Below the pieces are notes generated by a model. It had not been told where the DNA came from, did no database searches, and worked only from the letters and a program-made list of their open reading frames with translations. From Pisaster brevispinus (taxonomy: Eukaryota > Echinodermata > Asteroidea > Forcipulatida > Asteriidae), in NCBI GenBank assembly GCA_023634235.1, contig JAMKCF010000001.1:1106001-1170000 (forward strand): a DNA stretch of 64,000 nucleotides. The letters run 5' to 3'. Below are positions 10,620-22,790 of this stretch, in pieces; the stretch's first letter is position 1, and every line of letters begins with the position of its first letter. Made by a program: the position numbers and the translations under genes.

Positions 10620-11960
10620 ATTACCATAATTTGTATACCCACAGAATTTTTTTAATTATAACGTTTTGGGGGTCGTGCAATTAATAGAATGTGTAATTAT
10701 AAGAATCTAGCACAACCTGGGGGTTCTGTGTTTCAACTTTTGGGAGACGATAAATTTAGGCGTTTAAGTTGGCCCTACTTTACTAGGCAAGTGGAGAAGT
10801 GCTTCACGAAAACTGGCAGCAAGTCGGTTTGGGAAAAAGTTCATTTTCGGGGGTGTTTTTTTCTGGGGTCGCTAGACAAAATTCCAAAACGGCTGACCTG
10901 CCAAAAATTGAAAAGAATTCTGAAGTTTAGTTGTCCGAAAATATGTCTGATTGGTTTTCAAGAGGCTGAGAGACTTACACGATTTTTTGAGTATTTTTTA
11001 ATATTTATCATTTAGCAGTGGTTCCTATAGGAGTTTATTTAGTGTGGTGTGCCCTGACAACCTCGATAGTGTAGCGCCCTCAAGTGATAAACACACACGC
11101 ACCTGCGATTGAAGCTAGACTTCTTTACAAGCCGTTAACTGTTTGTCGCGGTGTTTGTTCTCACGCGATTTACTGCTGTCGCGATTTGTTGGCTCCTGAC
11201 TACTACTACTCGCCCTAGTCACAAGAGATAGAAGTAGTTTTGCGCGAAACAAGTCTCACAACATGCAGTGTAGTTTACTCATTATTTATTACAGTGATGC
11301 CCCCCCCCCCCAATGAGTGGTGTGCACCTAACAAGAAATAACAGAGTCCCAGCCAAGCTGTTCATTTTTTTTAATGCTAAAACAATGTGGGTTTTTTTTA
11401 GTTAGAAGTCTCTGAGACTTTTAAAATGAATGAAGATGAATACTTCAGCTTTCTTTTCAATTGTATGGGGTTAAGTCTGGTCCAGGTCTCCCCCGATACG
11501 CCCGTCAGATCCGAGTTTATTCAGTGAGTGAGGGATGATGATTGTACACATAGGATCACCACCCAGCCCAAGATAATGCCAAATTGCTCGCCTACTTAAT
11601 TAATTTTGACTACTTCATTACAAGTATTTAAGTAGATAGGTTCTCTTAAAAATAAGAAACGTTATATGAATCGGTCGAGAAGGCGACCTCGCTCTAAAGA
11701 GCTCCTGGTCAAACAGACTCGGACTAGTCCTATTTTCTTTTCCACGGAGGGCAGTCTGACAGGAAAACGGGATATCTGTGACAATTTTAACAATCTAAAA
11801 GCTCCAGGGTCAAAGTTTACCCATTTTTTAAAGTCTGGCTGACCCGGGAAGTGGTCAAAAGTTTGATTTTAACTTGACTTACTTCTGGTGTCTTTTAACA
11901 GTGAAAAAGAGTCGGGCCCCAAGGGACCTCAAGGGTCAAATCTGACCCGGGAGTTTTAAA
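10620..11960. other. No gene recognised
   Basis: No supported gene. A poly-C run lies at 11300-11311. At about 11930-11970 the phrase 'gggtcaaatctgacccgggag' resembles 410-440 in L1, so a diverged repeat is present. Confidence 0.45.
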
Positions 11961-11964
11961 AGTG

Positions 11965-12140
11965 AACTTGGTTCGGATAAATCATGTGACCTTCGTTTTT
12001 TGAAAAGTACTCAAAAACGGCAAAATTTGATGGTTTTTTTAAGGAACCGTTCTTCTCCATTCCTGGAAGACCTTTGGAGTCATATTTTAGCCTATTCTGT
12101 AGCCTAAATAGCCCGACGAAGCCGGTGTGCCCCTTTAATT
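11965..12140. mobile_element. One-ended fragment of TTAA-flanked MITE (gggcacaccgg family)
   Basis: From 'ggttcggataaatcatgtgacc' to 'cgaagccggtgtgcccctttaa' this matches the right end of the element at 37011-38373 and, in reverse, the start of the one at 55059-55632. Only one terminus is present. It ends in TTTAA like the other copies. Confidence 0.75.
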
Positions 12141-12426
12141 TAGATAATTTTCCTTTCTGCACTGGTTGCCTGTCACCAAATGTCTGAAAATTAACAGTGA
12201 AAGGCTGAATTGTTGATAAGAGACAAACAAAATAACGATTTAGAGCTTCTTTTTGAGGGTGCGTGTGTTTTATTTATTTTCTTGAGATAAAAAGGTGCAA
12301 GTTGTGCCCTTTACAATTGAAGTACTTATTTATAAATACAATTACATATTCAAAATTAATATATTGTACAAACTGTTAAATGTAACCAATAAATGTAACA
12401 GTTTAAAATTGTATCACGTATTGCCC

Positions 12427-12830
12427 CGGTGTACATGTAGCCCAAACCATAAACCTCAATATAGCCTGATCTTGTCTACATGTAGCCCAAACCATATGCC
12501 TCAATGTAGCCCTGATCCTTGTCTACATGTAGCCCAAATCATATGCCTCAATGTAGCCCTAATCCTTGTCTACATGTAGCCCAAACCATATTCCTCAATG
12601 TAGCCCAGTCAAGGTCTACATGTAAGCCAAACCATATACCTCAATGTAGCCCTGTCAAGGTCTACATGTAAGCCAAACCATATACCTCAATGTAGCCCGG
12701 TCCTGGTCAACATGAAGCCCAAACCATATTCCTCAATGTAGCCCAGTCAAGGTCTACATGTAAGCCAAACCATATACCTCAATGTAGCCCGGTCCTGGTC
12801 AACATGAAGCCCAAACCATAAACCTAAATG
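12427..12830. repeat. Minisatellite, about 47-bp unit, about 9 copies
   Basis: Tandem units of the type 'gtctacatgtagcccaaaccatatgcctcaatgtagccc...' recur about every 47 bp. Unit variants (catgtagccc, catgtaagcc, catgaagccc) occur in local blocks, suggesting unequal exchange or replication slippage. The array sits in no gene. Confidence 0.85.
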
Positions 12831-12869
12831 GAAAAGTTCTTTTAAATTTGAACTAACAATACACATAGC

Positions 12870-13800
12870 ATGACCCCGTTTGACCTTGACTTCCGGCTCA
12901 AATCGGAAGTTGAAAACTTCTCATCTTTTTTGCATGAGCTTGAAAACCTTTGAGCCTGCTCAAACTTTTGCACAGAGATGACAACTTTTTTACCTTTACA
13001 TCTTGTCAGAACCGGACGTTAAAGCGCACGTGTGTTGACCTACAATGATAACGCACATACACGTGAGTATAGTATACATGTACCGTGTTTGAAAATACAT
13101 TCAACATCGCAGTTACATGTAATATATAATAAGAGTGAAAGTTGTTAACCAAAAAGCCTCCTTAACTATTCACAAACTCATAACTTTGAAATTGAACTAA
13201 GCTGAACTGAGCAGACAATTATATCATAATATAAAGAAGGCACCTGAACAATGACCTCTCAATGACGTGTCAAATAATTTAAAATCAAATTATATATTTA
13301 AAACACCAAACAAACAAAACTCCTAAGCAACGCATTGGATTTTAACAATCTATACATCACCAGAAAGTCAAGTCCTTTTAAATTCAAACAGACGCTTCAC
13401 TGAGTGTGACGCAATTTGAGCTTGACTTCCGGTTCAAACCGTTGAGTTTGAGTTGAGTTTAAATGTTGGAAAAAATCTTAACTCCTGAACTAAACATTGA
13501 ATTTTTACATTATTTACATCATTGGAACAGTACTACATATTAACGTCTTATATCTTATTATTTCTTAATGCTACTTAGAATGTAACCACTTTGACCTTGA
13601 CTTCCGGTCCAAACCGGAAGTTGAAGTTTGATGATTGAAAAAAATCATAACTCCTGAACAAAAAAATTGATTTTTGACAATATATTAAACATCGAAAATG
13701 TCTTCAAGAGCTTAACAAATTCTACAAAGAGTTTGACCACATTTGACCTTGACTTAAGGTTCAAACCAAAAGTTGAAGTTTAACGCTACAAACAAAATAA
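12870..13800. repeat. Dispersed repeat 'gaccttgacttccggttcaaaccggaagttgaa'
   Basis: Four diverged copies of a 'gaccttgacttccggttcaaa' / 'ccggaagttgaag' block lie near 12880, 13410, 13590 and 13745. Most are followed by 'ataactcctgaac...cattga' sequence. It reads as an old tandem array with units of about 150-500 bp. The 'ttccggttcaaaccggaa' core is palindromic. Confidence 0.65.
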
Positions 13801-14739
13801 AACTCTTGAACCACACATTGGGTGGAAGGTAAAATATCTTTATCAATTCATTCGATCTTCATTTGATGACATCACCCACGAACACCTTGTTTGGATAGTT
13901 AACAAAAACTGAATTTTTTAGTAATCATTATATATATTTTGCTAACGCAAAGGTAAACCACAGCATGAATGGAGTATATTGACCATGAACTGATATAGGC
14001 AGAAGAGCACTAAGTCTCTCTGAGTCAATCAGTGGCTCAAGATGTGTAGCCGTGAAGTGGAAGTCGAGACGGCAAAATAGTTACATTTCAAAAGTTGTTA
14101 TTAATGGTATAATACAGGATTGAATATATAATTTAACTGTAAATTAAATTTCATGGCTTCCTGGGGTTCAGGACCTGAGCGAGGTGACAACTCCCGGTGT
14201 CCCGAAGGAGGCGACGTCATCCGCCATGCACCGCATCGCCGCACCGGTGTACCCGCCGCGAGAAAGCCCACCATACAGACCGAACTACACAACTGGGTTT
14301 AATATTAGTTTAACTCTCCGAGGATAGGTTCAATCAGAATCACACGGTGGAAACATTTGTACAGTAACCACAGTAAGAGTGACTCTTGTTTCTTGATACA
14401 AGTATGTGTGAAGTTGACTCAGGTTTGCAACTGTTTGCAACTTACTGTTGTTGTTTTTTTTTTATAGCTTTCCCCGACCTTTTTTCCCCATGACCTCATC
14501 ATTCTGGCAAGCAGCCAAACACGACTTTCCAGCATTGGTCTTTGAAAGGTGCATTTTCGTTTCTTGCAATGTTTTATGCCGAGTAATTACTTACTAACAG
14601 CAATACCAAGGTTCAGCAAAGTTATATGTCCGACTTATTCAAACCTCTATGAGTAGCCTACCCCAAGAAGGGATCCGGAAGAAACAAAAAAGTTTTTATG
14701 TGTTTGTTTGTTTGTTTGTTTTGGGTTTGTTTGTTTGTT
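13801..14739. other. No gene assigned; holds a GC-rich patch at 14155-14295
   Basis: Most is AT-rich. From 14155 to 14295 the composition jumps to clearly GC-rich, and a plus-strand frame stays open after an acceptor-like 'gggttcag' (DLSEVTTPGVPKEATSSAM and on). This might be an exon of an unrecognised gene, but without a donor, homology or flanking exons I do not call it. Confidence 0.35.
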
Positions 14740-15488
14740 TCAATGAAAGTTGTCTCGGATGTTTTTGATTGGCTTGCCTGATGAAATCTCTGCAATTTGC
14801 CTTTCAGTGAGGAGACCGTCAAAGACCATTAGATCATTGTATGCAGTAGACCCACCGTATTGTGAAATCTGAAATGGTTTGTCGCATGAATTTGACATTC
14901 CAAGGTACAAATTGGTGCAGTCGTCGTCTTTGTCATCAAAACTTGTTTTTTGTGTTATGCCCTCTGTTTTCACAGTGGACCCATTGATAAAAAGCTTGAA
15001 ATTGCCTTCATTCATTTTAAAAGTAAAAGCAAGATGGAACCAGGTATTCAGCGGTACATTTAGAGGGGTGTATTTATTCTTAATCCCATATGTTTTTGTG
15101 TGTATCATTGAAAGAAAGTAATTTCCTTTGTGAAGAAAAGCAACACCTCTTGCTCGACCTGTTTGTCCTCCAGAGCTGATGAAATAAGTGTTACCGGAGG
15201 TTAGGTCATCTATCTTGAGCCATAAAGACCACGTCATATGTTTACAGAGACCCGGGTCAGAGATGCAGGTGTCTTTGAAGTCACCGAGATCCAGGTATGA
15301 GCCAGCCGGGGCGTGCACAGCGCAAGAGTGATTATGCACACCGGGTCCACGGACCATTTCCACCAGGCTCGAATTACCAGATACATTGTACTCGCTGCTC
15401 ATATCCACACCAACGTCACCATCGCACGGTGGGCCTCCGAGTCTGTACCCCAAGGTTCGATTTAAAATCAACCGCGGCAGTCCACTTA
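14740..15488 (-). CDS. Left LamG gene, exon 3 (LamG / ConA-like module)
   Basis: Terminal coding exon of the left gene, residues 93-341 of a predicted 341-aa secreted protein. It starts after an acceptor (tacccaag) in phase 1, matching exon 2. The LamG / concanavalin A-like lectin fold is shown by MTWSLWLKIDD, AFLHKGNYF, VPLNTWFHLAFTFK, FINGS and a terminal YNDLMVFDGLLTERQIAEI block. N-glycosylation sequons (NRT, NSS, NHS, NGS) support secretion. Relative to the right copy there are about 30 replacements, 24 of them between residues 189 and 277, against about five silent changes. The long pure ORF, exact splice phasing and shared exon length (749 nt in both arms) argue for a functional gene. 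A role in carbohydrate or pathogen recognition is inference. Confidence 0.88.
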
Positions 15489-16339
15489 CTTGGGTATAAA
15501 AAATACAAAATATGGTATCAATAAATGTACACCCTCTTTAATGATCGAATTTAAACCCCTAATGGTAAGCACGTGTAATGCAGCAGTCCCCGCAACTTAC
15601 TATCTAGTGAATAACTCTCTCAAAAATCATTAATTTTCCCCATCCTTCTAGATAAGACACATTCATTTCACTTCCCAGCAGTTCGAAGGATCAAGTTAGA
15701 AATCTTGTATACTAAAAAAGTTGCAGCCATAATACCACATGGTTTTTGACATGTTTTCTAATGGAATATGTAAAGATCAGGACGCAAAGAGTTGTAATGT
15801 TTAATTTTGAAAATAAACTCAATTAACAAATTTATAGAACATAGTGGAATACTCCACCAGGACATTTTATGAATGTTGTCAAACAGCGGCAAGCCTACTG
15901 AAAGTCAACTTCACTAATTTTTATTGTTGTACTAATTAAAAGAAAACCACTCCTAATGCAGCTGCAGATACACGTGCTTCTTTAATCATTTTAATTGAAT
16001 GCTGAATTCTTACCCCTATTCTTGGCAAACCAAGAAAATAGCTTTGCACTGGGTCTAGAAATAAGTTCGGCTTTCGCTGTACGGCTCAGTACATTGCAAA
16101 TCAACTTTTTTTGTTCATTGTTTGCCAACCTCCCCACGAGCTCCCGCCCTCCGTCCAAGGCTGAGCTACTAATAAGTTAAACATAAATGTCATATTGGAC
16201 CAATGACGAACAGCGACATTTTCTTTTTACAAACTAATAAATGGGAGAGTGTCAAGAAAGAATGCAGTGGAGCTCTAAAAAATAAGGTGGGGAAATTTCA
16301 ACAGGAAAGTTTACTCCACCAGTTTTGTCAACAACTAAC
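15489..16339 (-). other. Intron 2 of left LamG gene
   Basis: Phase-1 intron of 851 bp. Near 16080-16150 it keeps only part of the tRNA-like element that is fuller in the right arm (62228-62340), with the B-box half deleted. No other gene is visible. Confidence 0.75.
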
Positions 16340-16552
16340 CTCTGCATTTGAGCCATTTTTGGATCTCTTTGGCGTCTTCGCTTTGCAGGAAGGTGTCGTA
16401 GTAAGTAACATTGAAGTGCCTGCACGGTGTGCGTGTGTTTAGACCACCGACTCGAAGCCTCGTGCACTTACAAGGGTTCTTTACAGGGATGACCCAGCGG
16501 TATCTGTTGACGGCATTAGGGTCCCGCTCTTGGCCAATCGTACAATCAAAAC
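16340..16552 (-). CDS. Left LamG gene, exon 2 (Cys-rich module)
   Basis: A 213-nt exon flanked by a good acceptor (ttgtttcag) and donor (gttagt), both in phase 1. It encodes residues 22-92: FDCTIGQERDPN, RYRWVIPVKNPCKCTRL, TPCRHFNVTYYDTF and a terminal EIQKWLKCR. There are five cysteines. I do not recognise the module as a named domain. Against the right copy it has three replacements (V/G, V/I, Q/R) and about six silent changes, the opposite pattern to exon 3. It is probably a small disulphide-bonded module next to the LamG domain. Confidence 0.85.
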
Positions 16553-16777
16553 CTGAAACAAAAGAATGAACAAAGAAAGCATAATAGTGAAGCAAAAGAC
16601 AACTGCGTTAAAATTGAAGTCAAATTGGTGTTTGGTATCTTTGGATGGCAACGTTGTCAATATATGGTTTTGAGGCATTGCATGTTGAGGTATCAATGTA
16701 TATTGGGTTTGCGGTAACATCGTTGTGTATAATTTTTATTGCTGTGTTAATTGTTCTTTAGGAACTAGGTCTTGCTT

Positions 16778-17633
16778 TTTATTCTACTGCCGCAGAGCAG
16801 ATTTCGAAATTCGGGAGACGGAATTGGTCATTACAAGAACTGTCCTGCTTCTTAACTACTACCTGGGCGGAAGGTAGGAAATCGGCCGGGACTACACTTT
16901 CGCTTTGTGGATCTAGGGGACTTCTCGTTATAAACTTCACTGTCAGTGATATATAAGTGTTACCTTGACACCAAAGGCGACGCCTATAGGGACATTTTGT
17001 TCTACCGGTAAAGCACAATAAGTGATAAGTACAAAGGCAAGGAACCAGATGAGCAGCAATTCCAATTCATTATTGTTGGTACCCAACGGCAACCCACACT
17101 TAAAAAAAGTGCCTCAGCTTTCTGCATAAGAAATAAACACCAGAAGTCGGTTCCTGTCAGAAGGATATTTGCATTCGGTAGGCACCTTGCCTAGAATGCA
17201 GTAAATGGAATTAAAGGTGTGTGGAGCTCAAACATGTCAAGGAATGTTAAGATTAGTTTTGGCTGATGTTGCTGTTCCCACACCGAGTTGGCTGCTCAAA
17301 ACCAAGCTCAAGTCTAAAGACCCCTGTTTGAACCTCTTTTCGGACGCACACAAGCGTCTTGGACTTTCAATCAACATCGCAGTTTATAAGAAGAGAATAA
17401 TAAAAGTAATACATGTATAATCTGTTCAGATTTGTTTTATATAAATAGGCCTACACATAAAAACTTCTTTGCAAAATACAAACAAAACACAACACAAAAA
17501 CATGTATTAAAGGGGCACTGAGATCATAGTCTGCTTGTGGCTTGACAAGAACTCTGACCCACAGTGACTACACACGCGTGCGCGTAAACATGTCTCGTCA
17601 CAAACGAAAGCTTTAAAGAGCACCGTCATGTTA
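16778..17633. repeat. Intron tract identical to R2 60724-61578
   Basis: Reading both arms side by side I find no difference over about 850 bp, whereas flanking sequence differs every 10-20 bases. A recent gene-conversion tract or strong non-coding conservation would explain it. Open frames here are identical in both arms simply because the DNA is. Confidence 0.8.
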
Positions 17634-17717
17634 ATCGCGCGCGCGTGTGCAGTAACTGGGTGAGAGTTTGGAAATGTCTGGCCACAGACTCCCTGTGATA
17701 ACGATGACATTGCCCCT
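17511..17717. mobile_element. TTAA-flanked MITE, 'aggggcactg' family (left arm)
   Basis: A 207-bp element flanked by TTAA (17507-17510 and 17718-17721), with ends AGGGGCACTGAGATC and AGGGGCAATGTCATC in inverted orientation. A CpG-rich core holds alternating cgcg runs. The same insertion is at 60639-60845, so it predates the duplication. Confidence 0.75.
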
Positions 17718-18084
17718 TTAAAAACTGGTAGATGTAATTGGTAGATATAATGCTGACTGCATACTCAGTGACTGTATACTCAATGCTTTTCCGAGTCTTG
17801 CGGAATGATATCAAATTAATGGTCTCTTTGTTAAGCCTTATCACCCGTGTTACATGTTTCTATAACCATCAACACGTTTTGAAGGGTTAAAAAAACACTA
17901 CGCCTGACGTTTCTTTATGATTATTCGAATTAAAGGGCGCCGTCATTATTATATTGTGATGTGATAGCAAAGGAGCGCCTATGCCGTAACTGGGTGGGAG
18001 TTCATAAATCCATGTGTAGCGCCACAGGCCTGCTAAGGTCATTATGACGAAACTTCTCCTTTTGTAGTAGAGTACCTAGCCATT

Positions 18085-18420
18085 TGCGCCGTTAACAGTG
18101 GAGTCGCGTCGTGCCGTCGCATTGTCACGTCGTGCCGTCTAATATTTGTGTAAACAGCAGTACAAAATTGTCGTCCTTTTAGTAAGACCAATAATTAACA
18201 ATGCGACACTGCGACGAATCAGCGTGACAACTCGACAGCACGACGTGACAATGCGACGGCACGTCACGACGCGACAATGCCAGCAGAACAAATCTATGCA
18301 ACGGCACGTCTTGGCACGACGTGACATTGCGAAGGCTCAACCGTACCAGCAGTGGGCAACAGCACGACACGACGCCGCGGTTCGGCACGACATAACAATG
18401 CTTCGTTAACGCGTCGACAA
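18085..18420. repeat. CpG-rich 'gcacgacgtgacaatgcgac' repeat block (left)
   Basis: A dense array of short words cgacaatgcgac / ggcacgacg in both orientations, starting with 'gttaacagtggagtcgcg' and ending near 'gcttcgttaac'. The homologue is at 59905-60245. Partial self-complementarity suggests a foldback element. It is CpG-dense in an AT-rich intron. Confidence 0.6.
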
Positions 18421-18509
18421 CGCGTAATATGCGTTGTTGACGGGGCAAGCGGCAATGGACTCTTTACATTCATGCCACCTCCAAACATCAATAAATTGCA
18501 TTACATAAA

Positions 18510-18949
18510 AGCCCCTTTCACACTATGTTTTCCCCGGGGTTATCCACGGGGAATAGCGGTCGGTCGTTTCTCACTTGATTCGCTTTACCCCCAGTTTGCC
18601 CCGGCGACTGAGTAAATCCCGTGGAATAGCCACCCCTGCTCCGGAGTAGTGGTAAACGGCAAAACCCCGGGGTATTTTTGATCTCCCGGGGAATAAATAC
18701 TAGTTGGAAACGAAAGCGGGTTTTGCTTATCCCAGTTACGTCTTGCACACGGCAGACAGTACAAGGTCAGAGTGCAAATTCACCCCTAGAGTGAAACGTT
18801 CGATCGGAACCCGGTGGAATAACGACCCAGGGGAAACGCATGCAGGTACAGTGTGAAAGCGCCCCAGGGTAAGCGAGGGGTTAAAAAACTCCCGGGGCCT
18901 CCCCGTGGTTGTATTCCCCGGGGATAAGAGATACAGTGTGAAAAGGGCT
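18510..18949. mobile_element. L2-specific MITE (agcccctttcacact ends)
   Basis: A 440-bp element with ends AGCCCCTTTCACACT and (inverted) AGCCCTTTTCACACTGT, rich in the palindrome ccccgggg. The matching site in R2 (near 59803-59830) is uninterrupted, so the insertion followed the duplication or was lost from R2. I could not define a clean target duplication. Confidence 0.8.
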
Positions 18950-18984
18950 ATAGCTTCATACAAAAACAGTGGGAGTGGGAGTAC

Positions 18985-19170
18985 AATCAAATGAGGTTTG
19001 CGGTTGGCACCAAGTGTATAAATCTCTTTATGAGAAGCGGTGTTTCTGAAAACCAACGGTTCTGACTTGTCAAACCACCGGTTGTTCTCAGAACCACCAC
19101 TAATAAGAGATTGATGCACACGGTGTCTCCGCAAACCTTGCTTGATTGTACTCCCACCATGCCCAACGTT
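18985..19170. mobile_element. Foldback MITE, 'aaggtttgcgg' family (left arm)
   Basis: An imperfect long hairpin with ends related to AAGTAAGGTTTGCGG...CCGCAAACCTTGCTT. It matches 59163-59360 in R2 and is a diverged relative of the near-perfect foldback at 36705-36939. Confidence 0.7.
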
Positions 19171-21614
19171 TCAAATTCTACGAATAATGATATGGTACTG
19201 CGTCATACTAATGTATTACCTATAACCAGTAACAATTAGTAATCGACTTAAACAGTAATCTCCTACTGAGATGATGTATTGCCCTTTTGGGGGTAATTGC
19301 TTCACATAATATAAACAGCTAGTCACTGACAACATTAAATGGAAATACTCAAATAAATTAATTCAGCACGTTCTGACAGCGGCCCTCACTGCATAGTTTT
19401 AGCTATTAATAATGCTCCCATGCCTCTTATTTTCAATCTCCCTGCCGTGAGTTACTGATTGTCTAGTTCATTGTCTTTTTGTAGTCCTTTTTTGTTTATC
19501 ATTTGTCTTGAGTTTGACTGTTTATTGCCCTTTAGGTTCTAGTATAGTTTTGTACTGCTGTATACTCATTTTGCAGCTTTGGTCATCGTATATGTTCTTC
19601 AATTTGTTGCACACTGAAATAAATAAATAAATACATATAAACGAACTTCACATCCAGTGTGTAAACTCTAAAAGAAATCTGTATGCATTTCCCATGTTTT
19701 TTATTTTTTTAATAAATATATTTTTAATAAGAGTCAAACAGTATGTCAACGAAGCGTGGGTAACGTGCAAGTGCACAACAATAACCAAGATGGCAACAGG
19801 AGGGACGGGTATGCCAATTGCAGTTGACGCTATCAATCAATCTTGATTGATTTGCATAATGTATGTGGTCTCCGTTATGCATGACATAAAATCGTAGATA
19901 TTGTATATCTATATATGAAATCAAGGGGTTGGACCAGTGACGATCGATGGGTAACCACTGTCCTCATTCTGTGTTCACTCTACCAGGACCCGAGCCAACA
20001 CAGCATTGGAACAAGACTGGCTGCAATTTGACAGAAATAGCATTTTGAAAAAAAAAAAACAACAACAGACAAACAAACAAACAAACAAACAAATAAAACA
20101 AACAAAAACAATGGAATTACCATTTCTAAACTCACTAGATGACAATGGCCAATTTAAATGGATATCCCTAGATAGAAAATTTTACCAAGTTTGTTAAATC
20201 TTCTTCTTCTTTTTTTAAGTAATCTATAGCAATTTTTCTTGAAGTTGTTTTCAATATATTGCTGCAAGATCATAGTTAGGTAAGAAATTGGTGCACTTTT
20301 TCCAAATATTACTAACAATCTTTATATATACCTACATTTTTTACTCCAACATTACATCATAATATGGAAGAGAAAGTACGAAGATCGTTTAATGACATCT
20401 TTTTTACAGGGAAAGCCGTCAAATAGGAATCTATTTGTGGATCGAGTGGTAATAATTAAGTTATGAACTATAAATTTAAGGAATATAGTTTTTCTCTGCA
20501 ATTAAAAGAAAAACAAGCTATGAGTACTAAAAAATGGCGAACCTCAGAACACGTTGGCTATGAAGGCGTTTGTTAACAAATGGATATGGTCGGAAAGATA
20601 ACAGAAGAATAAAATGATTCCCACAAATTTCCCTCAAAATTGCGTGGTCTTCCTTTAACTTTGTGAACTAACACGGTCCACCATTCTGTGAACTCAACAG
20701 TTTGGTTCGTGTTTCTAATGCGCCAATAAGCTTTTATGGTATTTTGTCCCTTTCTGATGACATTTCTTAGGATCATCTTCACGAAATTATAGGTAGCACT
20801 GGAAACAAAGAAATTCATTCAGACAGAAATGCTATCCTTCAGAATGAGATCACCGAAGTAGAATTACTCAAAACTGCTCTTTCTCTCAAAAGAACAATAA
20901 CACATCTCCGGGTCTGACGAAGCTTTTTCTATTCTGACATTACCGGGTTATAAATAAGCGTTTGTTATAAACTCCGGATGGTATGATATAATAATTCACA
21001 TAAACATTCCACTGAAATTGTGTGGTTTTGTAGAATTTCATGACGGTTTATGGTCCCCTATGTTGTAGAACAACATATTCGACTCCACAACATGGCTGAC
21101 TTCGCTGGGTGTGTTTGTCACTATGAACAGTACTATTATAACACCCATTTACACAAATTCGGGTAGGAGACATGGTAAAAAAAAACCACACACACACACA
21201 CGACTTGACAGTTAACTGCTTGTTGGTTATGAATTCTCGAAACGGTCATACACCCCTCCCCTATACCACTCTCCCCCACTCCCATTAGCGTGCCTTTTTG
21301 TGTTTTTACGGTTGGCAGCGCTGTAAAATGAAAACCCGCGCTGTAAGCACAAACTCAGTAAAGCATATGAAAATTGGCCCACGTTTCGAACCCGTACTCT
21401 GCTGATGCTGAGAACACCAGAGCTTTGGTGAGCTATACCGCTCGGCCACGACACGTTGGATTTGCATAATAAATGAAGTAAAAATGGTCGAACTTGTCCT
21501 ACTCCACTTGATTTGTGGGAACCGATATCTTTATTGATAATGACCCTGTCAGGGTAGCTATGTATAAGAAGCTGTATCGTCTTAACGAAGCTAAGAAGAA
21601 TATTCACAAATTAA

Positions 21615-22120
21615 AGGGTCTGTGTACGTTTGGTAATCACTCTTAAAATTATTGGCAATAAAAACTAATTTCGTTAGAAGTACAACAGCTTTCGGTAGTA
21701 TAAAGCATTTTGAGAATCATTTCACTTCGAAGTGATGTGGCTATTATGGTAAAAGATATAAGTTTTATCCCCCAGAATTTGAATCTGAAAAACGTTACTG
21801 TTTTGTAATTATCACTCTTAAAATTAATGGCAATACAAACTCAATTGGTTAGAAGTATATATACAACAGCTTTCGGTAGTATAAAACGTTTTCAGAAAAT
21901 CAATCATTTCACTTCGAAGTAATGTGGATATATGGTAAAAGATATCAGTTGAATCTGAGAAACGTTACTGTCAGTGGACGTTACCGCTCCGGATTTTCGG
22001 CAATATACAAAAAAAATATACCAATTTTTGAAATTTTTACAGGTTAGTTTTATTGGACATATCTTCATTATCGGATTAAAACAGTCAAACGGTTCCAAAA
22101 ACCAAAGGTAAACATTCCCT
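21615..22120. mobile_element. TTAA-flanked MITE with internal duplication (left arm)
   Basis: 'Aaggtatac'-family element flanked by TTAA (21611-21614 and 22121-22124). It is longer than its relatives (506 bp) because an internal segment (acagctttcggtagtataaa...cacttcgaagt) occurs twice. The R2 counterpart (53724-53950) keeps only one end. Confidence 0.7.
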
Positions 22121-22549
22121 TTAATTAAGGCAAATAGTCAAAGTTAATACGGTCAAAAGGCTTCTCTTTATTAACGCTAATTAAATGAACCTCCAGATCT
22201 CCCACTCGGTATAAAATCAATTATCAACGAAGCGTCTGATTTTCATGTACCTTCGTCACGGTACCTCAAAGGTTTGATCATCTCAATGATAAAAGGAGGT
22301 GGTTTATAAAGGAAGATCTATAGTCCAAGTGCCCTACGCATACCTCATGGTATACAGGAAACGTTAAAGATGCCAACCGTGGAATAGAGGACTTCACCAA
22401 ACGATAGTATGCATAGAATGAGTGTAACGACTAGATATAAAAGATCTAGACATTGTATTAACTCGGCATGATGGGAAGAAAAAAAACCTTCCATTTTCCC
22501 CCTTACCTACACACCGAACATATAATAACAAAAACTCTTCTTCTTCTTT

Positions 22550-22790
22550 TTTTGGGGGGAGGGTGTTACTTTTTTTCTTTCTCTCGGGGGGGGGGGGGTG
22601 GTGTAAAAGGTGACGTTTAGGGGAGGTGGTATAAGGGAGGGGCTGTAAAAGGAAATATGATAATAATGGAGGGGTGTGGGAGGGATGGGGTATAAGGGGG
22701 TGGTATAGGGGCATGTGGGAGTGGTATTGAGAGAGGTGTAAGGGAGGGGAGGGAAGGTGGTATAAATGGAAGGGGAGGGGCGGGCTAACC
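22550..22790. repeat. G-rich / polypurine tract
   Basis: Runs of ggggg interspersed with ggtggtataaggg and gggaggggaggg. It pairs with the C-rich tract at 53040-53240 of R2. It may form G-quadruplexes on the plus strand. Long Pro-rich frames on the other strand are a by-product. Confidence 0.7.

Noticed and set aside
12427..12830. CRISPR array
   Set aside because: Units are contiguous and similar throughout with no unique spacers, in a eukaryotic setting.
16779..17018. 79-codon minus-strand ORF identical in both arms
   Set aside because: Same identical intron tract. It overlaps no splice-consistent exon of the LamG gene.
17205..17420. 71-codon ORF identical in both arms
   Set aside because: It lies within the roughly 850-bp tract where all DNA is identical, and has no independent coding evidence.
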